Positions 24,904 through 32,661 of a stretch of 32,908 nt of DNA are shown one piece after another (the stretch's first letter is position 1; the number at the start of each line of letters is the position of its first letter). The notes beneath the pieces were generated by a model that did no database searches, was not told the origin of the DNA, and saw nothing but the letters and a program-made list of their open reading frames with translations. The translations under genes and the position numbers were made by a program. The stretch comes from Candidatus Poribacteria bacterium (GTDB lineage: Bacteria; Poribacteria; WGA-4E; WGA-3G), in assembly GCA_012270865.1 (NCBI GenBank), contig JAAXHL010000172.1:1-32908 (forward strand). The letters run 5' to 3'.

Positions 24904-26724
24904 GTGCCGACACATATCCACGAAACTATCTACCACAAAACGGATGCACTCTTCGCGGGTGCAATTGATTTCCGAGGTGATCGGCAGCACAATCCGCTCA
25001 ATAACGTTTTACCTTTGGTCCCGGAACTGCAAGTCGTCTTAGAGTCGCCAGAGGTCCGCGGCGCGCTTACCAGTATTTTAGGGAACGGGTACGTCATGCA
25101 TCCGCATCGACACTGCCATCCGAATTTTGCTGGCAGTACACCGAGAGGAAAAGAGAACGGCGAAGAACGGTTAATGATGCCGCTCCATAAAGATGGACAC
25201 GCCGGTGGAAAGCGACCGCGACACCGGACACCGCGCTGGGCAATCCTCTTTTACTATCCACAACCCTGTCCCGACGATCAAGGACCGACCTGTATCATAC
25301 CCGGAACGCAGTACATCCGAGACTTTATGCTGGAGGGTGAACGCCTACCACACGAGGTGCATACCGAAGGTGAAAACGGAACGCGACGACTCCCTGAAAA
25401 TTTCTTGAACCGAAACATCGTTCCGATGTCCGGCGGACTCGGCACCGTCTGGATTATGCACTTTGACATGGTGCATTCGTTCCTTCAGAGTTATACCGCC
25501 CTGAATCGCTACGGTATGAAGTTCGTCTTTATGCGTACCGAGCAACCGACGGCACCTTCTTGGAACAGTGAGACCGCTATCTGGCAACCACCGAAAGTCA
25601 ACCACGTCCCTTACGATGCGGAAATTCTCTGGACGTATATGTGGAATTGGATGTACGGTAAAGCGGACCTGTATGAGACAGCGCGTCCAGATACAAAGAT
25701 GGATGTGGCATCAGCGATCGCTGCATTGAAAACAGGCGACACAGCTACACGTATGGAAGCCGCTAATACTTTAGGTTTCAGGCGTGAACATGCTGCAGAA
25801 GCGGTTCCGACACTCGTCAATGCCCTTAAAGATAACTACGAACCGGTGCGACGCAACGCCGTTTATGCCCTCGGGGCGATCGGGACATCGGCTGTTGAAC
25901 CCCTCGGTGATATACTTGATGCGGAAAAAGAGGCGTTTGAAATGGAACCGATTCTCCATATCTGTGACGCGGCGCATGGACTCGCAGCGGTGGGTGCGTC
26001 TGCGGTGCCAACACTCATCGCTGCGTTAAAAGACGAACGCGAGAATGTCCGCGCATCTGCAGCCTATGCCCTCGGTGAAATGGGACCGGTGGCAACTGAA
26101 GCGGTTGATGGACTCACCCTGTTGTTAACCGATACATCTGAGGAGGTGCGTCAGCATGCAACTTCGGCATTGGGTATGATTAAGATGCCAACATCGAAAA
26201 CGGTACCGGCGTTGGTACGGGTTCTGGAGAACCCAGAGGATACGGATTTGGCGTTTTTTGCCGCACAGGCTTTGACACGCATCGGACCCGACGCAACAGA
26301 AGCCATCCCCGCATTACGAGAGGCACTCATGAGCGAGTCGGCTTATGTGCGTGGATTTTCGTCGGAGGCACTCAGCCGAATCGGGACTACCGAAGCGTTA
26401 CAAGCACTTGTACCCTTCCTACGGACATCGCGTTGGTTCAACTACAGCGGAAGGCATGTACCGGCTTTCCAAATTGAACTAAAGGGCGCAGCGTCCGCAC
26501 CCAAGGACGCAGATTCCCTCTCGAAGCTGATTCAGGAGTGGGCAGCACAGAAGCACATCCGATTGCCAGAAACAAAAGAGATTCTGCAGGATGCTGATAC
26601 GCAGTTTGAAGTAACCTTCAGCGATGGCAGACGCGTGACCGCAAGGGTTGAAGGGGATATGATAAACCTATACCATAGACCCCGTGTAGTAGATGGGTTT
26701 AAAGCGTATCCGCCAACGATTTGA
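24904..26724 (+). CDS. Phytanoyl-CoA dioxygenase domain fused to HEAT repeats
   Basis: The N-terminal about 260 residues form a PhyH-type Fe(II)/2-oxoglutarate dioxygenase. The HxD iron motif is in PLHKDGHAGG, the distal His in DMVHSFLQ, and a likely 2-oxoglutarate Arg in NRYGMKFVFMR. About six HEAT/PBS-lyase-type repeats follow (about 275-520, for example VRRNAVYALGAIG and VRASAAYALGEMG), then a short C-terminal beta region. The coordinate given is the first canonical start, a GTG. Family-typical sequence continues in frame upstream (DEQIRHFIVNGYVNVTADV, from about 24850) to a stop at 24805, yet contains no ATG, GTG or TTG. The true start may be a non-AUG codon such as ATT 24826, or the start has been lost by mutation. 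Substrate unknown. Confidence 0.8.
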   Translation: MPTHIHETIYHKTDALFAGAIDFRGDRQHNPLNNVLPLVPELQVVLESPEVRGALTSILGNGYVMHPHRHCHPNFAGSTPRGKENGEERLMMPLHKDGHAGGKRPRHRTPRWAILFYYPQPCPDDQGPTCIIPGTQYIRDFMLEGERLPHEVHTEGENGTRRLPENFLNRNIVPMSGGLGTVWIMHFDMVHSFLQSYTALNRYGMKFVFMRTEQPTAPSWNSETAIWQPPKVNHVPYDAEILWTYMWNWMYGKADLYETARPDTKMDVASAIAALKTGDTATRMEAANTLGFRREHAAEAVPTLVNALKDNYEPVRRNAVYALGAIGTSAVEPLGDILDAEKEAFEMEPILHICDAAHGLAAVGASAVPTLIAALKDERENVRASAAYALGEMGPVATEAVDGLTLLLTDTSEEVRQHATSALGMIKMPTSKTVPALVRVLENPEDTDLAFFAAQALTRIGPDATEAIPALREALMSESAYVRGFSSEALSRIGTTEALQALVPFLRTSRWFNYSGRHVPAFQIELKGAASAPKDADSLSKLIQEWAAQKHIRLPETKEILQDADTQFEVTFSDGRRVTARVEGDMINLYHRPRVVDGFKAYPPTI

Positions 26725-26772
26725 TATTATCTAAACCTATCTTTCTGTTATACGTCTCAATCCAATGATTTC

Positions 26773-26924
26773 AGGGCTTATGCATCGTGCTCTTTTGTAG
26801 CACGATGCACTTCGCATCTGGGCGAGTACACCGCAAAACTTTCCAGTTTATGGCAGGAGACCGCTGTTTTTTCCGAAAATTCTCATCTAACAGAACGAGC
26901 CGAAGTCATAATTGCGTAAGTCCT
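26773..26924. mobile_element. 152-bp MITE, copy 2
   Basis: This element has the same length and orientation as copy 1. Its left terminal repeat AGGGCTTATGCA has two mismatches to the right one, TGCGTAAGTCCT. An internal 10-bp stem, GCATCGTGCT and AGCACGATGC, is perfect here but degraded in copy 1. No clear target duplication is visible. Sequence between the PhyH-HEAT stop and this element shows nothing else. Confidence 0.82.
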
Positions 26925-26990
26925 GTTTTTGTAACCGATGAACGCCATTTTACGTTAATTTTTCAAAATAGAACATTTGGGGGCCATGAG

Positions 26991-27195
26991 ATGTCGAAAT
27001 TGACGGTTTCAAGGGCTTTAAAACTCGTAAATGCCAAAAAAACCACGCTCTATAATGCAATGGGATCCAGACACGGTAGTATGCACTATAGGAGACGCTC
27101 GCGGTCAAGAGGTCGCCAGCACCGCAGCCTTGCCACGCTTCTATGGTGTGCTATCAATGTTCTCTCAAAACGAAAATAACGGGCAATATTTGTAG
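26991..27195 (+). pseudogene. Frameshifted small helix-turn-helix protein gene
   Basis: Frame 1 gives MSKLTVSRALKLVNAKKTTL, continuing YNAMG, which resembles helix-turn-helix DNA-binding proteins of plasmids and mobile elements. After about 27065 the homology continues in the +1 frame as VCTIGDARGQEVASTAAL followed by PRFYGVLS and a TAG at 27193-27195. This matches the expected ...DARGR-V-DVA-L-RVYG pattern of the family. A one-base deletion (or a two-base insertion) near 27065-27080 explains the break. GGGGG lies upstream of the ATG. It sits between MITE copy 2 and a lone MITE-type end, suggesting remains of a mobile element. Confidence 0.55.
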
Positions 27196-27656
27196 CAGAC
27201 CTCATGAGAATTACAGGACTTACGCAAACCTCTTCGCAGGGTTTTGTTTCGGGTCTTTGATAGCGGTTTTGCTTGAGTGTTTCTGCGGGTTTCTGCACGG
27301 TTTAAAACCCCACGAAACCTCTGATGCTGCAAACGAGCATCACGATGATTCTTGTCTAATGTTTCCCGCCTTTGTTGTAAAATTTCATAGCAACTTTCAT
27401 AGCACGCTCCAATAAAATTGCCAAAAAATCCGAGCTCAACTTGGGTTCAGGGTACCTCCACAAAATTCATTGATTGATTTTCTTCACCAAATTTGCTAAA
27501 ATAATACTATAGTTTGGACAATTTTTGTGAGACCGATGTCCCATTTTCAGAGCACGCACCGTAGATTGGGTTGAACGGATACCTCCGAAATCTTAAAATC
27601 TCTGTTGATACTTCAGATTTAAGGAAAGCATGTAAAATTCCAAGTTCGCATCGTTT
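27196..27656. other. Gene-poor stretch with a lone MITE-type terminal repeat
   Basis: CAGGACTTACGCA at 27214-27226 matches the end of both MITE copies, but no partner end was found downstream, so it may be a truncated or decayed element. The following AT-rich sequence has only short frames without starts or recognisable homology. GTAGATTGGGTTGAACG at about 27560 resembles a fragment of common dispersed repeats. A promoter for the HIT gene lies at 27474-27502. Confidence 0.5.
27474..27502 (+). promoter_or_regulatory. Candidate promoter upstream of the HIT gene
   Basis: TTGATT (27474-27479), 17 bp ending in TGC, TAAAAT (27497-27502): the same arrangement as at 23564 and 17919. The implied leader is about 170 nt, longer than for the other two. 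Confidence 0.55.
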
Positions 27657-27678
27657 AACCGCAAGGAAAATTAAAAAA
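27657..27678 (+). promoter_or_regulatory. Repeated leader motif before the HIT gene start
   Basis: AACCGCAAGG is followed by AAAATTAAAAAA and the ATG at 27679. This matches the leaders at 16363 and 21830 on the other strand, with AAGG about 12 nt from the start codon. Confidence 0.6.
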
Positions 27679-28086
27679 ATGGATTGTATCTTTTGCGCGA
27701 TTGTTGCTGGCGAGATTCCGGCATTCAAGGTATATGAAGATGAACACGTCTTCGCATTTATGGATATTGCCCCTGCGAACCCGGGGCATACCCTCGTTAT
27801 ACCGAAGCAACACTATAGAAATATCTTCGATATGCCTTCGGAGATCGGCAGTAAAATTATGCAAGCGGCGATTCCGATTGCCAATGCGATCCGGGCTGCC
27901 TTGAAACCCGATGGGCTTAACCTCTTCCAGTCGAATGAAGCCGCGGGCTTTCAGACGGTTTTCCATTTCCATCTCCACCTGATTCCGCGATGGGAAGGCG
28001 ATCCGCTTCGGTTACCCTGGCGACCGAGTGAAGGTAATATGGAAGAAATCGGGAACGTTGCTGCAAAGATTCGGGAGGCTTTGTAG
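27679..28086 (+). CDS. HIT family (histidine triad) nucleotide hydrolase
   Basis: The 135-residue protein has the full HIT signature HFHLHLIP (about 100-107) and the N-terminal DCIFC-IVAGEIPA segment typical of HinT/Fhit-like bacterial proteins, including a CxxC that may bind zinc. Such enzymes hydrolyse nucleoside phosphoramidates or dinucleotides. I start at ATG 27679 directly behind the conserved leader; upstream in-frame sequence to 27571 has no family similarity. The 157-bp gap that follows holds a hairpin CCGATTTT/AAAATCGG (28187-28211) without a T-run. Confidence 0.92.
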   Translation: MDCIFCAIVAGEIPAFKVYEDEHVFAFMDIAPANPGHTLVIPKQHYRNIFDMPSEIGSKIMQAAIPIANAIRAALKPDGLNLFQSNEAAGFQTVFHFHLHLIPRWEGDPLRLPWRPSEGNMEEIGNVAAKIREAL

Positions 28087-28243
28087 GAATGATTCATAGG
28101 TATAATTTTTCTTTCCTGCTGAATGTTAGTTGATGCCGAGTTCAAAACCTTTAATCTGTCCGATGTTGCTTGTAATTGTCAGAAACCCGATTTTGACATC
28201 GGAAAAATCGGAGCAGAAACTTAATAACTAAAAAAATAAAAAC

Positions 28244-28948
28244 ATGAATATCTTAATTACCTCCGCTGGTTCCGAACTGGCGCGCAACTTAGCAGGCGCA
28301 TTGGCGCAAGAGCATACGCTCCGATTAACGGAGCTGTATCCAGTTGAAAATGTTGAAGGCACGTTTGTGGAAAGCGAACTCGGACACGACGAGTCCACCA
28401 ACGAATTGGTACGTGGCATGGATACGATTATCCATCTCGCCGAAACACCACCTAACCTTCTCGCTGAAGCCGAGCAACCCGAGAATTACGCGATTGATTA
28501 CCAGACGCGTTGTACCTATAACCTATTGATGGCAGCGGTCGCGGAAGGTGTAAAACACTTCATTTACGCAAGCACACTCCGCCTTTTCGAGCAACACGGC
28601 GAAGATTGGACAGTCACAGAGAGTTGGCGACCGCGTCCGTCAGTCTATAGTTTTGTGCTTTCAAAGCATCTCGGCGAGTTCACGTGTCGGGAATTCGGTC
28701 GCGAAGGAAAAATTGACGTGACCTGCCTCCGTCTCGGTAATCTCGTTACTGCTGATGCCGCAGCAACAGCCGACTATGATTCAATGTGGCTTGAGATGAA
28801 CGACGCAGTCGATGCTTTCCGATGTGCACTTGAATCTTCGTCATCGTGGCAGATATTTCATATCCAGTCAGAGTTTCCGGGTTCCCGTTTTTCGATCGGA
28901 AAAGCCAAGGGACATCTGAAATTCGAGCCGAAATTCGTGCCAGCATAG
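28244..28948 (+). CDS. NAD-dependent epimerase/dehydratase family protein, divergent
   Basis: The 234-residue protein has the extended-SDR Rossmann start MNILITSAGSELARNLAGAL, in which the usual GxxGxxG is reduced to one Gly. The segment MDTIIHLAE and the active-site helix PSVYSFVLSKHLGE are also present. In that helix the residue four before the conserved Lys, normally the catalytic Tyr, is Phe; a Tyr lies two residues earlier. The protein is also short for the family (usually 290-330). It may be catalytically altered. It starts a plus-strand cluster; the next gene begins 17 bp downstream and is a paralogue-like epimerase. No clear Shine-Dalgarno sequence precedes the ATG. Confidence 0.82.
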   Translation: MNILITSAGSELARNLAGALAQEHTLRLTELYPVENVEGTFVESELGHDESTNELVRGMDTIIHLAETPPNLLAEAEQPENYAIDYQTRCTYNLLMAAVAEGVKHFIYASTLRLFEQHGEDWTVTESWRPRPSVYSFVLSKHLGEFTCREFGREGKIDVTCLRLGNLVTADAAATADYDSMWLEMNDAVDAFRCALESSSSWQIFHIQSEFPGSRFSIGKAKGHLKFEPKFVPA

Positions 28949-28965
28949 GCAGAGGAGGCATAACC

Positions 28966-29691
28966 ATGAAGGTACTCATTTTAGGTGGTAACGGTTATCT
29001 TGGACCGCATGTCGTCAAGGCTTTGGAACCTTATTACACGCTTCGCGTTACGGATATCAACGATATTGAGACGCAGCACGAATCTATGAATATTGATGTC
29101 GGTTCGTTGGACCAGGTGATGCGCGCCGCTGAAGGGATGGATGCAATCCTTAACTGCTCTGTACTCCGACACGACAGGCAGTTGGCTTTCGATGTCAGCA
29201 CACGCGGATGTTATAACACGATGCGCGCCGCTGTTGAACACGGTATCCGTCGGGTCATCAACACAGGACCGCATTTCACGATTCAGGGTGATAGCTACAC
29301 CACCTACGACTACGAGATTAACCCGGATGTCCCACCGCATACAAGTACAGGACTCTATCCGTTGACAAAAGGCTTAGGTCAGGAAATCTGTAAAGTCTTC
29401 ACTGAGCACTACGACATCTATGTTCTCTGCTATCTGTTCCTCAGTTTCCGGGAGCATGAAGACGCGGCGGAAGGCACGGATCTCAATCCGTTTTCTGTCA
29501 GTTGGCGGGACGCGGGTGAAGCGTTCCGATTGGGTCTGGAGATTGATCTGGAAGAACTCCCCTCACGCTGTGAGATTTTCAACATCTTCGCAGACCTGCC
29601 ACACCAACAGTTCTCCAACATCAAGACGAAGCGTATTTTAGGTTTTAACCCACAAGATAACTTTGAACGGATGTGGCATAAAAAGGAATAA
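28966..29691 (+). CDS. NAD-dependent epimerase/dehydratase family protein
   Basis: The 241-residue protein has an intact nucleotide motif LILGGNGYLG and an active-site YPLTK (Tyr four residues before Lys) in TGLYPLTKGLGQE. It is related to the preceding gene but keeps the catalytic Tyr. It is likely to act on a nucleotide sugar or related compound; the substrate is unknown. GAGGAGG lies 7 bases before the ATG, and the longer open frame upstream overlaps the preceding gene and is not used. The GDPD gene follows after 2 bp, so the genes are coupled. Confidence 0.87.
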   Translation: MKVLILGGNGYLGPHVVKALEPYYTLRVTDINDIETQHESMNIDVGSLDQVMRAAEGMDAILNCSVLRHDRQLAFDVSTRGCYNTMRAAVEHGIRRVINTGPHFTIQGDSYTTYDYEINPDVPPHTSTGLYPLTKGLGQEICKVFTEHYDIYVLCYLFLSFREHEDAAEGTDLNPFSVSWRDAGEAFRLGLEIDLEELPSRCEIFNIFADLPHQQFSNIKTKRILGFNPQDNFERMWHKKE

Positions 29692-29693
29692 CT

Positions 29694-30464
29694 ATGCGGC
29701 AGATCCAGCTCCTCGCGCATCGCGGCGGTATGGGACGCGCACCGGAGAATACGCTTGCATCCTTTAAGCAAGCATTAGAAGACGGTGCCGATGGATATGA
29801 GTTTGATGTCTGTCTTACCGAAGATAAACAACCTGTGCTAATCCACATTGACTTCAACAGAACCGATATACGGGAAGCGACTGGCTGCAAAACGCCACTC
29901 AATCAACTGAAATGGAAAGATGTTCAGCAATTAAGAGTGGATAACTCGGACGAACCGGTGGCACACCTCGATGATGCACTCCGGTTTGCACGTGAGCACC
30001 AGATGCCGTGTTTCATCGAACCGAAATCGGACATACCGGAATTGCTACCTATCATTGTCGAACGGGTGCGTCATTTCGAGGTCGTCCACCTGACCAGCAT
30101 TCTTACCTTTTACTCCCGCAAACACCTACTTATTGCGGCAAAACGTTTAGAGCCAAAATTACAGACGAGTGCGATTCTCATCAACCCGATGGCGAATTTT
30201 CTCAAAGCAGCCGCCACAATTGATGCAAACCGCATCATCATGGGATGGACAAGAATTAACCATTTTCAACTCTATAACGCTTTCACACACGCCGTTACAC
30301 GTCAAGTTGAGAAACTTCGGGCAAACGGGATTTTTGTGGAAGCCGGTTTTATTCGGACAGCAAAAGATGTTGATTGGGCGGTATCCGCACATAAGGCAGG
30401 TGGTGTTGACGGTCTGTGGGTAGACGACGTGCCTTATATCAGACACTGTCTCCAAGCGATTTAA
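29694..30464 (+). CDS. Glycerophosphodiester phosphodiesterase family protein
   Basis: The 256-residue TIM-barrel protein starts with LLAHRGGMGRAPENTLASF, the GDPD signature with the first catalytic His and the Glu of PENT. The metal pair is in YEFDV. The second signature, normally HDxxLxRTT, reads HIDFNRTD, a variant with one residue shifted. FIEPKSD provides the conserved Glu-x-Lys. The family hydrolyses glycerophosphodiesters to an alcohol and glycerol 3-phosphate. AAGGA lies 6 bases before the ATG within the end of the upstream epimerase gene, supporting cotranslation. There is no signal peptide, so it is probably cytosolic. Confidence 0.9.
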   Translation: MRQIQLLAHRGGMGRAPENTLASFKQALEDGADGYEFDVCLTEDKQPVLIHIDFNRTDIREATGCKTPLNQLKWKDVQQLRVDNSDEPVAHLDDALRFAREHQMPCFIEPKSDIPELLPIIVERVRHFEVVHLTSILTFYSRKHLLIAAKRLEPKLQTSAILINPMANFLKAAATIDANRIIMGWTRINHFQLYNAFTHAVTRQVEKLRANGIFVEAGFIRTAKDVDWAVSAHKAGGVDGLWVDDVPYIRHCLQAI

Positions 30465-30472
30465 CCGTTTTA

Positions 30473-30496
30473 AAATCCCCTTGATAAGGGGGATTT
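30473..30496. repeat. Dispersed palindrome of the AAATCCCC/GGGGATTT type
   Basis: AAATCCCC (30473-30480) and GGGGATTT (30489-30496) form an 8-bp stem around TTGATAAG, followed by AGGGGGTTTT. Near-identical repeats are widespread in cyanobacterial and other genomes. It lies in the 57-bp gap between the GDPD gene and the next gene, just before its AAGG. Confidence 0.7.
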
Positions 30497-30521
30497 AGGG
30501 GGTTTTAAGGTAACCAAAAAC

Positions 30522-31805
30522 ATGCATATCACTGTTTGTAACCCGTTGTTAAGAACGCCGCTCTCCCTTATCGTTGACGATTCGTGTCCCGTGATTAATC
30601 TCACCTACTACTGGATACAGCAACGACACGCTTGGAAAGCACGCCATCAACCTGGGGTGCCACCTGACCGTTGGGAGGGAGATGCTGCGCAATTCAAGAA
30701 AGTCCCACCGACAATTCCCGCAGACTTCGCAGCGGAATGGGCAGAGTGGTGTTGGGAAAACGGCGTGAAAGGTAAATTCAGCCTGATTCCGTATCCTGCT
30801 GGAATGGGACGCGTGGATGAAGGGTTCCCAGAATTTTCGACACTGGAATATCACGCATGGATGCGAGTCTACCGCGAACTTATCTGGCCCAGTTTCGATT
30901 TGACCCCCGAAATGCTTACGCATACGGCTGTCGTCGATCTGGGAACGTTCACGCTCACCGAGGCATGGGAGCAGGTGGAATGGGTGGACCCGCCCGTTGA
31001 TGATAGACTCACTGACTATATCATCGCAGCGATGAAGATGCTTGATAATGTCGGCATTCCGTGTGAAGGTGTCACCAGCCCGGGCGCATTCGGAAAACGC
31101 CAAGAGGCGGCGTATGCAAGAGCCGTCCTGACTGCCTCTCAACATGTCAATAACAACCCGCGTCCGTTCTATTTCCTCTGGTTGAAGCACGATGAACTGC
31201 CGGATGTCCCCATTTGGTATGCTGAAAAGGAGAACGGCATCGCAATTGCGAGTATTGTCTCGTGTGCTGGCGATTGGTTCGGCGGGTGGACAGGCTACGA
31301 TTTAGGCGATGCTGACCGGTTCATCACTGAGGATTTGCAGGGCGGACGCTTGCCACCGATTCTTGAGAAGGAACTGCCGTGTGTTCTCGTCGGACATTGG
31401 CCCGGTTTCTATTTCAACGGCGAAAAGTTGGGGTTTGATATATTAAAGACCGTCAAGGCACGGCTCAACGATTATGATCCGGACGGCACAAAAACGCTCT
31501 GGATGAAAACCTCAGAAATCGGACACTACTGGATGGCGCGCGAACTCACCGACATTACAATGTTTCCGGTAGATACGGTTTCTAACCACACCCAGCAAAT
31601 TAAAATCTCTACCCAATTCCCGACAGCAAACTTCACTTTGGCGATTGATGCGCCGATACGCCACATTCAAGTCAACGGGTGGGACTTGCGCGAAGTCCAT
31701 TCCCGACGCGATTTTCAGAGTGATACGTTTCTCGTTGAAGGTAAACAGGCTTTCATTGCGTTTGATTTAGAGGTTGGGGACACTCTTCTTGAATTAGTTA
31801 GATAA
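30522..31805 (+). CDS. Unrecognised 427-residue protein
   Basis: I do not recognise a family with confidence. The protein has no signal peptide or membrane segment. It opens with LSLIVDDSCPVINLTYYW, where the Asp-Asp after a short hydrophobic strand recalls the first motif of polysaccharide deacetylases, but the following His motif is not evident. A central part contains GVTSPGAFGKRQEAAYARAVL and CVLVGHWPGFYFNG; the last about 80 residues look like a beta domain. The alternation of strands and helices suits a barrel-type carbohydrate-active enzyme. Its place after two epimerases and a GDPD suggests sugar-related metabolism, by context only. AAGG lies about 11 bases before the ATG. Confidence 0.7.
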   Translation: MHITVCNPLLRTPLSLIVDDSCPVINLTYYWIQQRHAWKARHQPGVPPDRWEGDAAQFKKVPPTIPADFAAEWAEWCWENGVKGKFSLIPYPAGMGRVDEGFPEFSTLEYHAWMRVYRELIWPSFDLTPEMLTHTAVVDLGTFTLTEAWEQVEWVDPPVDDRLTDYIIAAMKMLDNVGIPCEGVTSPGAFGKRQEAAYARAVLTASQHVNNNPRPFYFLWLKHDELPDVPIWYAEKENGIAIASIVSCAGDWFGGWTGYDLGDADRFITEDLQGGRLPPILEKELPCVLVGHWPGFYFNGEKLGFDILKTVKARLNDYDPDGTKTLWMKTSEIGHYWMARELTDITMFPVDTVSNHTQQIKISTQFPTANFTLAIDAPIRHIQVNGWDLREVHSRRDFQSDTFLVEGKQAFIAFDLEVGDTLLELVR

Positions 31806-31863
31806 GTGTAAGTCTTCCACCCTTCCAGCCTTCCCATTCTCCCTTCCTTCCGCGCTTTGCGTC

Positions 31864-32613
31864 CTATGGTATGAGAATCCTACCGCCACTTGCGATGACA
31901 GTCGAACCCGTCATATAACTCGAATCTTCGCTTAAGAGGAACGCTATCACGTTTGCCATCTCTTCAGGTTCACCGAACCTACCGAGCGGCGTTGTCGCGC
32001 GCAGCTGCTCTGCCATCTCTGTTGAAACTTCACCTAACATATCGGTCGCAATCGCACCCGGTGCAACCGAGTTGATGCGAATGTTATGCTGTGCAAGCGG
32101 TCCGCAACACGATTTCGTCAGCGAGATAACCCCTGCTTTCGCTGCTGCATAAGGCAGTTGATTCGGACGGACTGCCAACGCAGCAATCGACGATACGTTA
32201 ACAATACGTCCGAACTGCTGCTCAATCATCCCCAGTTTCACTGCCCAGAGCACATTGAAAGGACCCGTCAGATTGACAGCGATAATCCGATCCCAATGTT
32301 CCGGTGCCAATTCTTCAAACGGCATATTACCGACATCCCCGGCATTGTTCACTAAGAGATCAATCGTACCGAGTTCTTTAGTGACCTCTCCAACCATTCT
32401 GTTGACAGCATCTCTATCGGCGATATCGGCTTGCACAGGGACGGCTTTCTGTCCCATGTTACGAATCTGTTCACAAACCGTTTCTGCTTTATCTATCGCT
32501 TGGGAATAGTGGACGGCAACGTTCGCACCTTCACCAGCGAGTTTCAATGCAGTCGCCTGTCCGATGCCGCGGCTCCCGCCCGTTACCAACGCAACCTTAC
32601 CCTTGAATTTCAT
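31864..32613 (-). CDS. Short-chain dehydrogenase/reductase, FabG-like
   Basis: The 249-residue classical SDR has VTGGSRGIG (cofactor binding), NNAG, the catalytic Ser in IVNVSSIAAL and YAAAK. PGAIATDM and the C-terminal SSYMTGSTVIASGG follow. The length and motifs fit 3-oxoacyl-ACP reductase-like enzymes, but such proteins often act on other ketones. The residue after TGGSRGIG and the VHYSQ strand suggest NADP preference. It converges on the 30522 gene with a 58-bp gap. GAGGAG lies about 15 bases before the ATG, with an AATTAAAAAA spacer like other starts here, and the hairpin repeat at 32637 lies in the leader. Confidence 0.92.
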   Translation of the reverse strand: MKFKGKVALVTGGSRGIGQATALKLAGEGANVAVHYSQAIDKAETVCEQIRNMGQKAVPVQADIADRDAVNRMVGEVTKELGTIDLLVNNAGDVGNMPFEELAPEHWDRIIAVNLTGPFNVLWAVKLGMIEQQFGRIVNVSSIAALAVRPNQLPYAAAKAGVISLTKSCCGPLAQHNIRINSVAPGAIATDMLGEVSTEMAEQLRATTPLGRFGEPEEMANVIAFLLSEDSSYMTGSTVIASGGRILIP

Positions 32614-32636
32614 TTTTTTAATTATGGTCTCCTCGA

Positions 32637-32661
32637 CTGCGCGCCACTACATTTCGCGCAG
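32637..32661. repeat. Dispersed hairpin repeat, copy 2
   Basis: CTGCGCG and CGCGCAG form a 7-bp stem around CCACTACATTT. It matches copy 1 at 24720-24745 in the stem and in the CA-T-ACATT loop. It lies just upstream of the SDR ribosome-binding site on the minus strand. TTGATT further upstream (RC of 32674-32679) could be a -35 box, but no good -10 follows. The remaining sequence to 32908 shows no gene. Confidence 0.55.

Noticed and set aside
27358..27450. Possible small minus-strand gene after GGAGGT
   Set aside because: The in-frame start would be a TTG at poor spacing, the frame is about 30 codons, and no similarity is recognised.
28187..28211. Intrinsic terminator after the HIT gene
   Set aside because: The CCGATTTT/AAAATCGG hairpin has no T-run after it on the plus strand.
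30549..31190. Minus-strand open frame of 213 codons
   Set aside because: Shadow of the 427-residue plus-strand gene, which has a better start and continuous cluster context.
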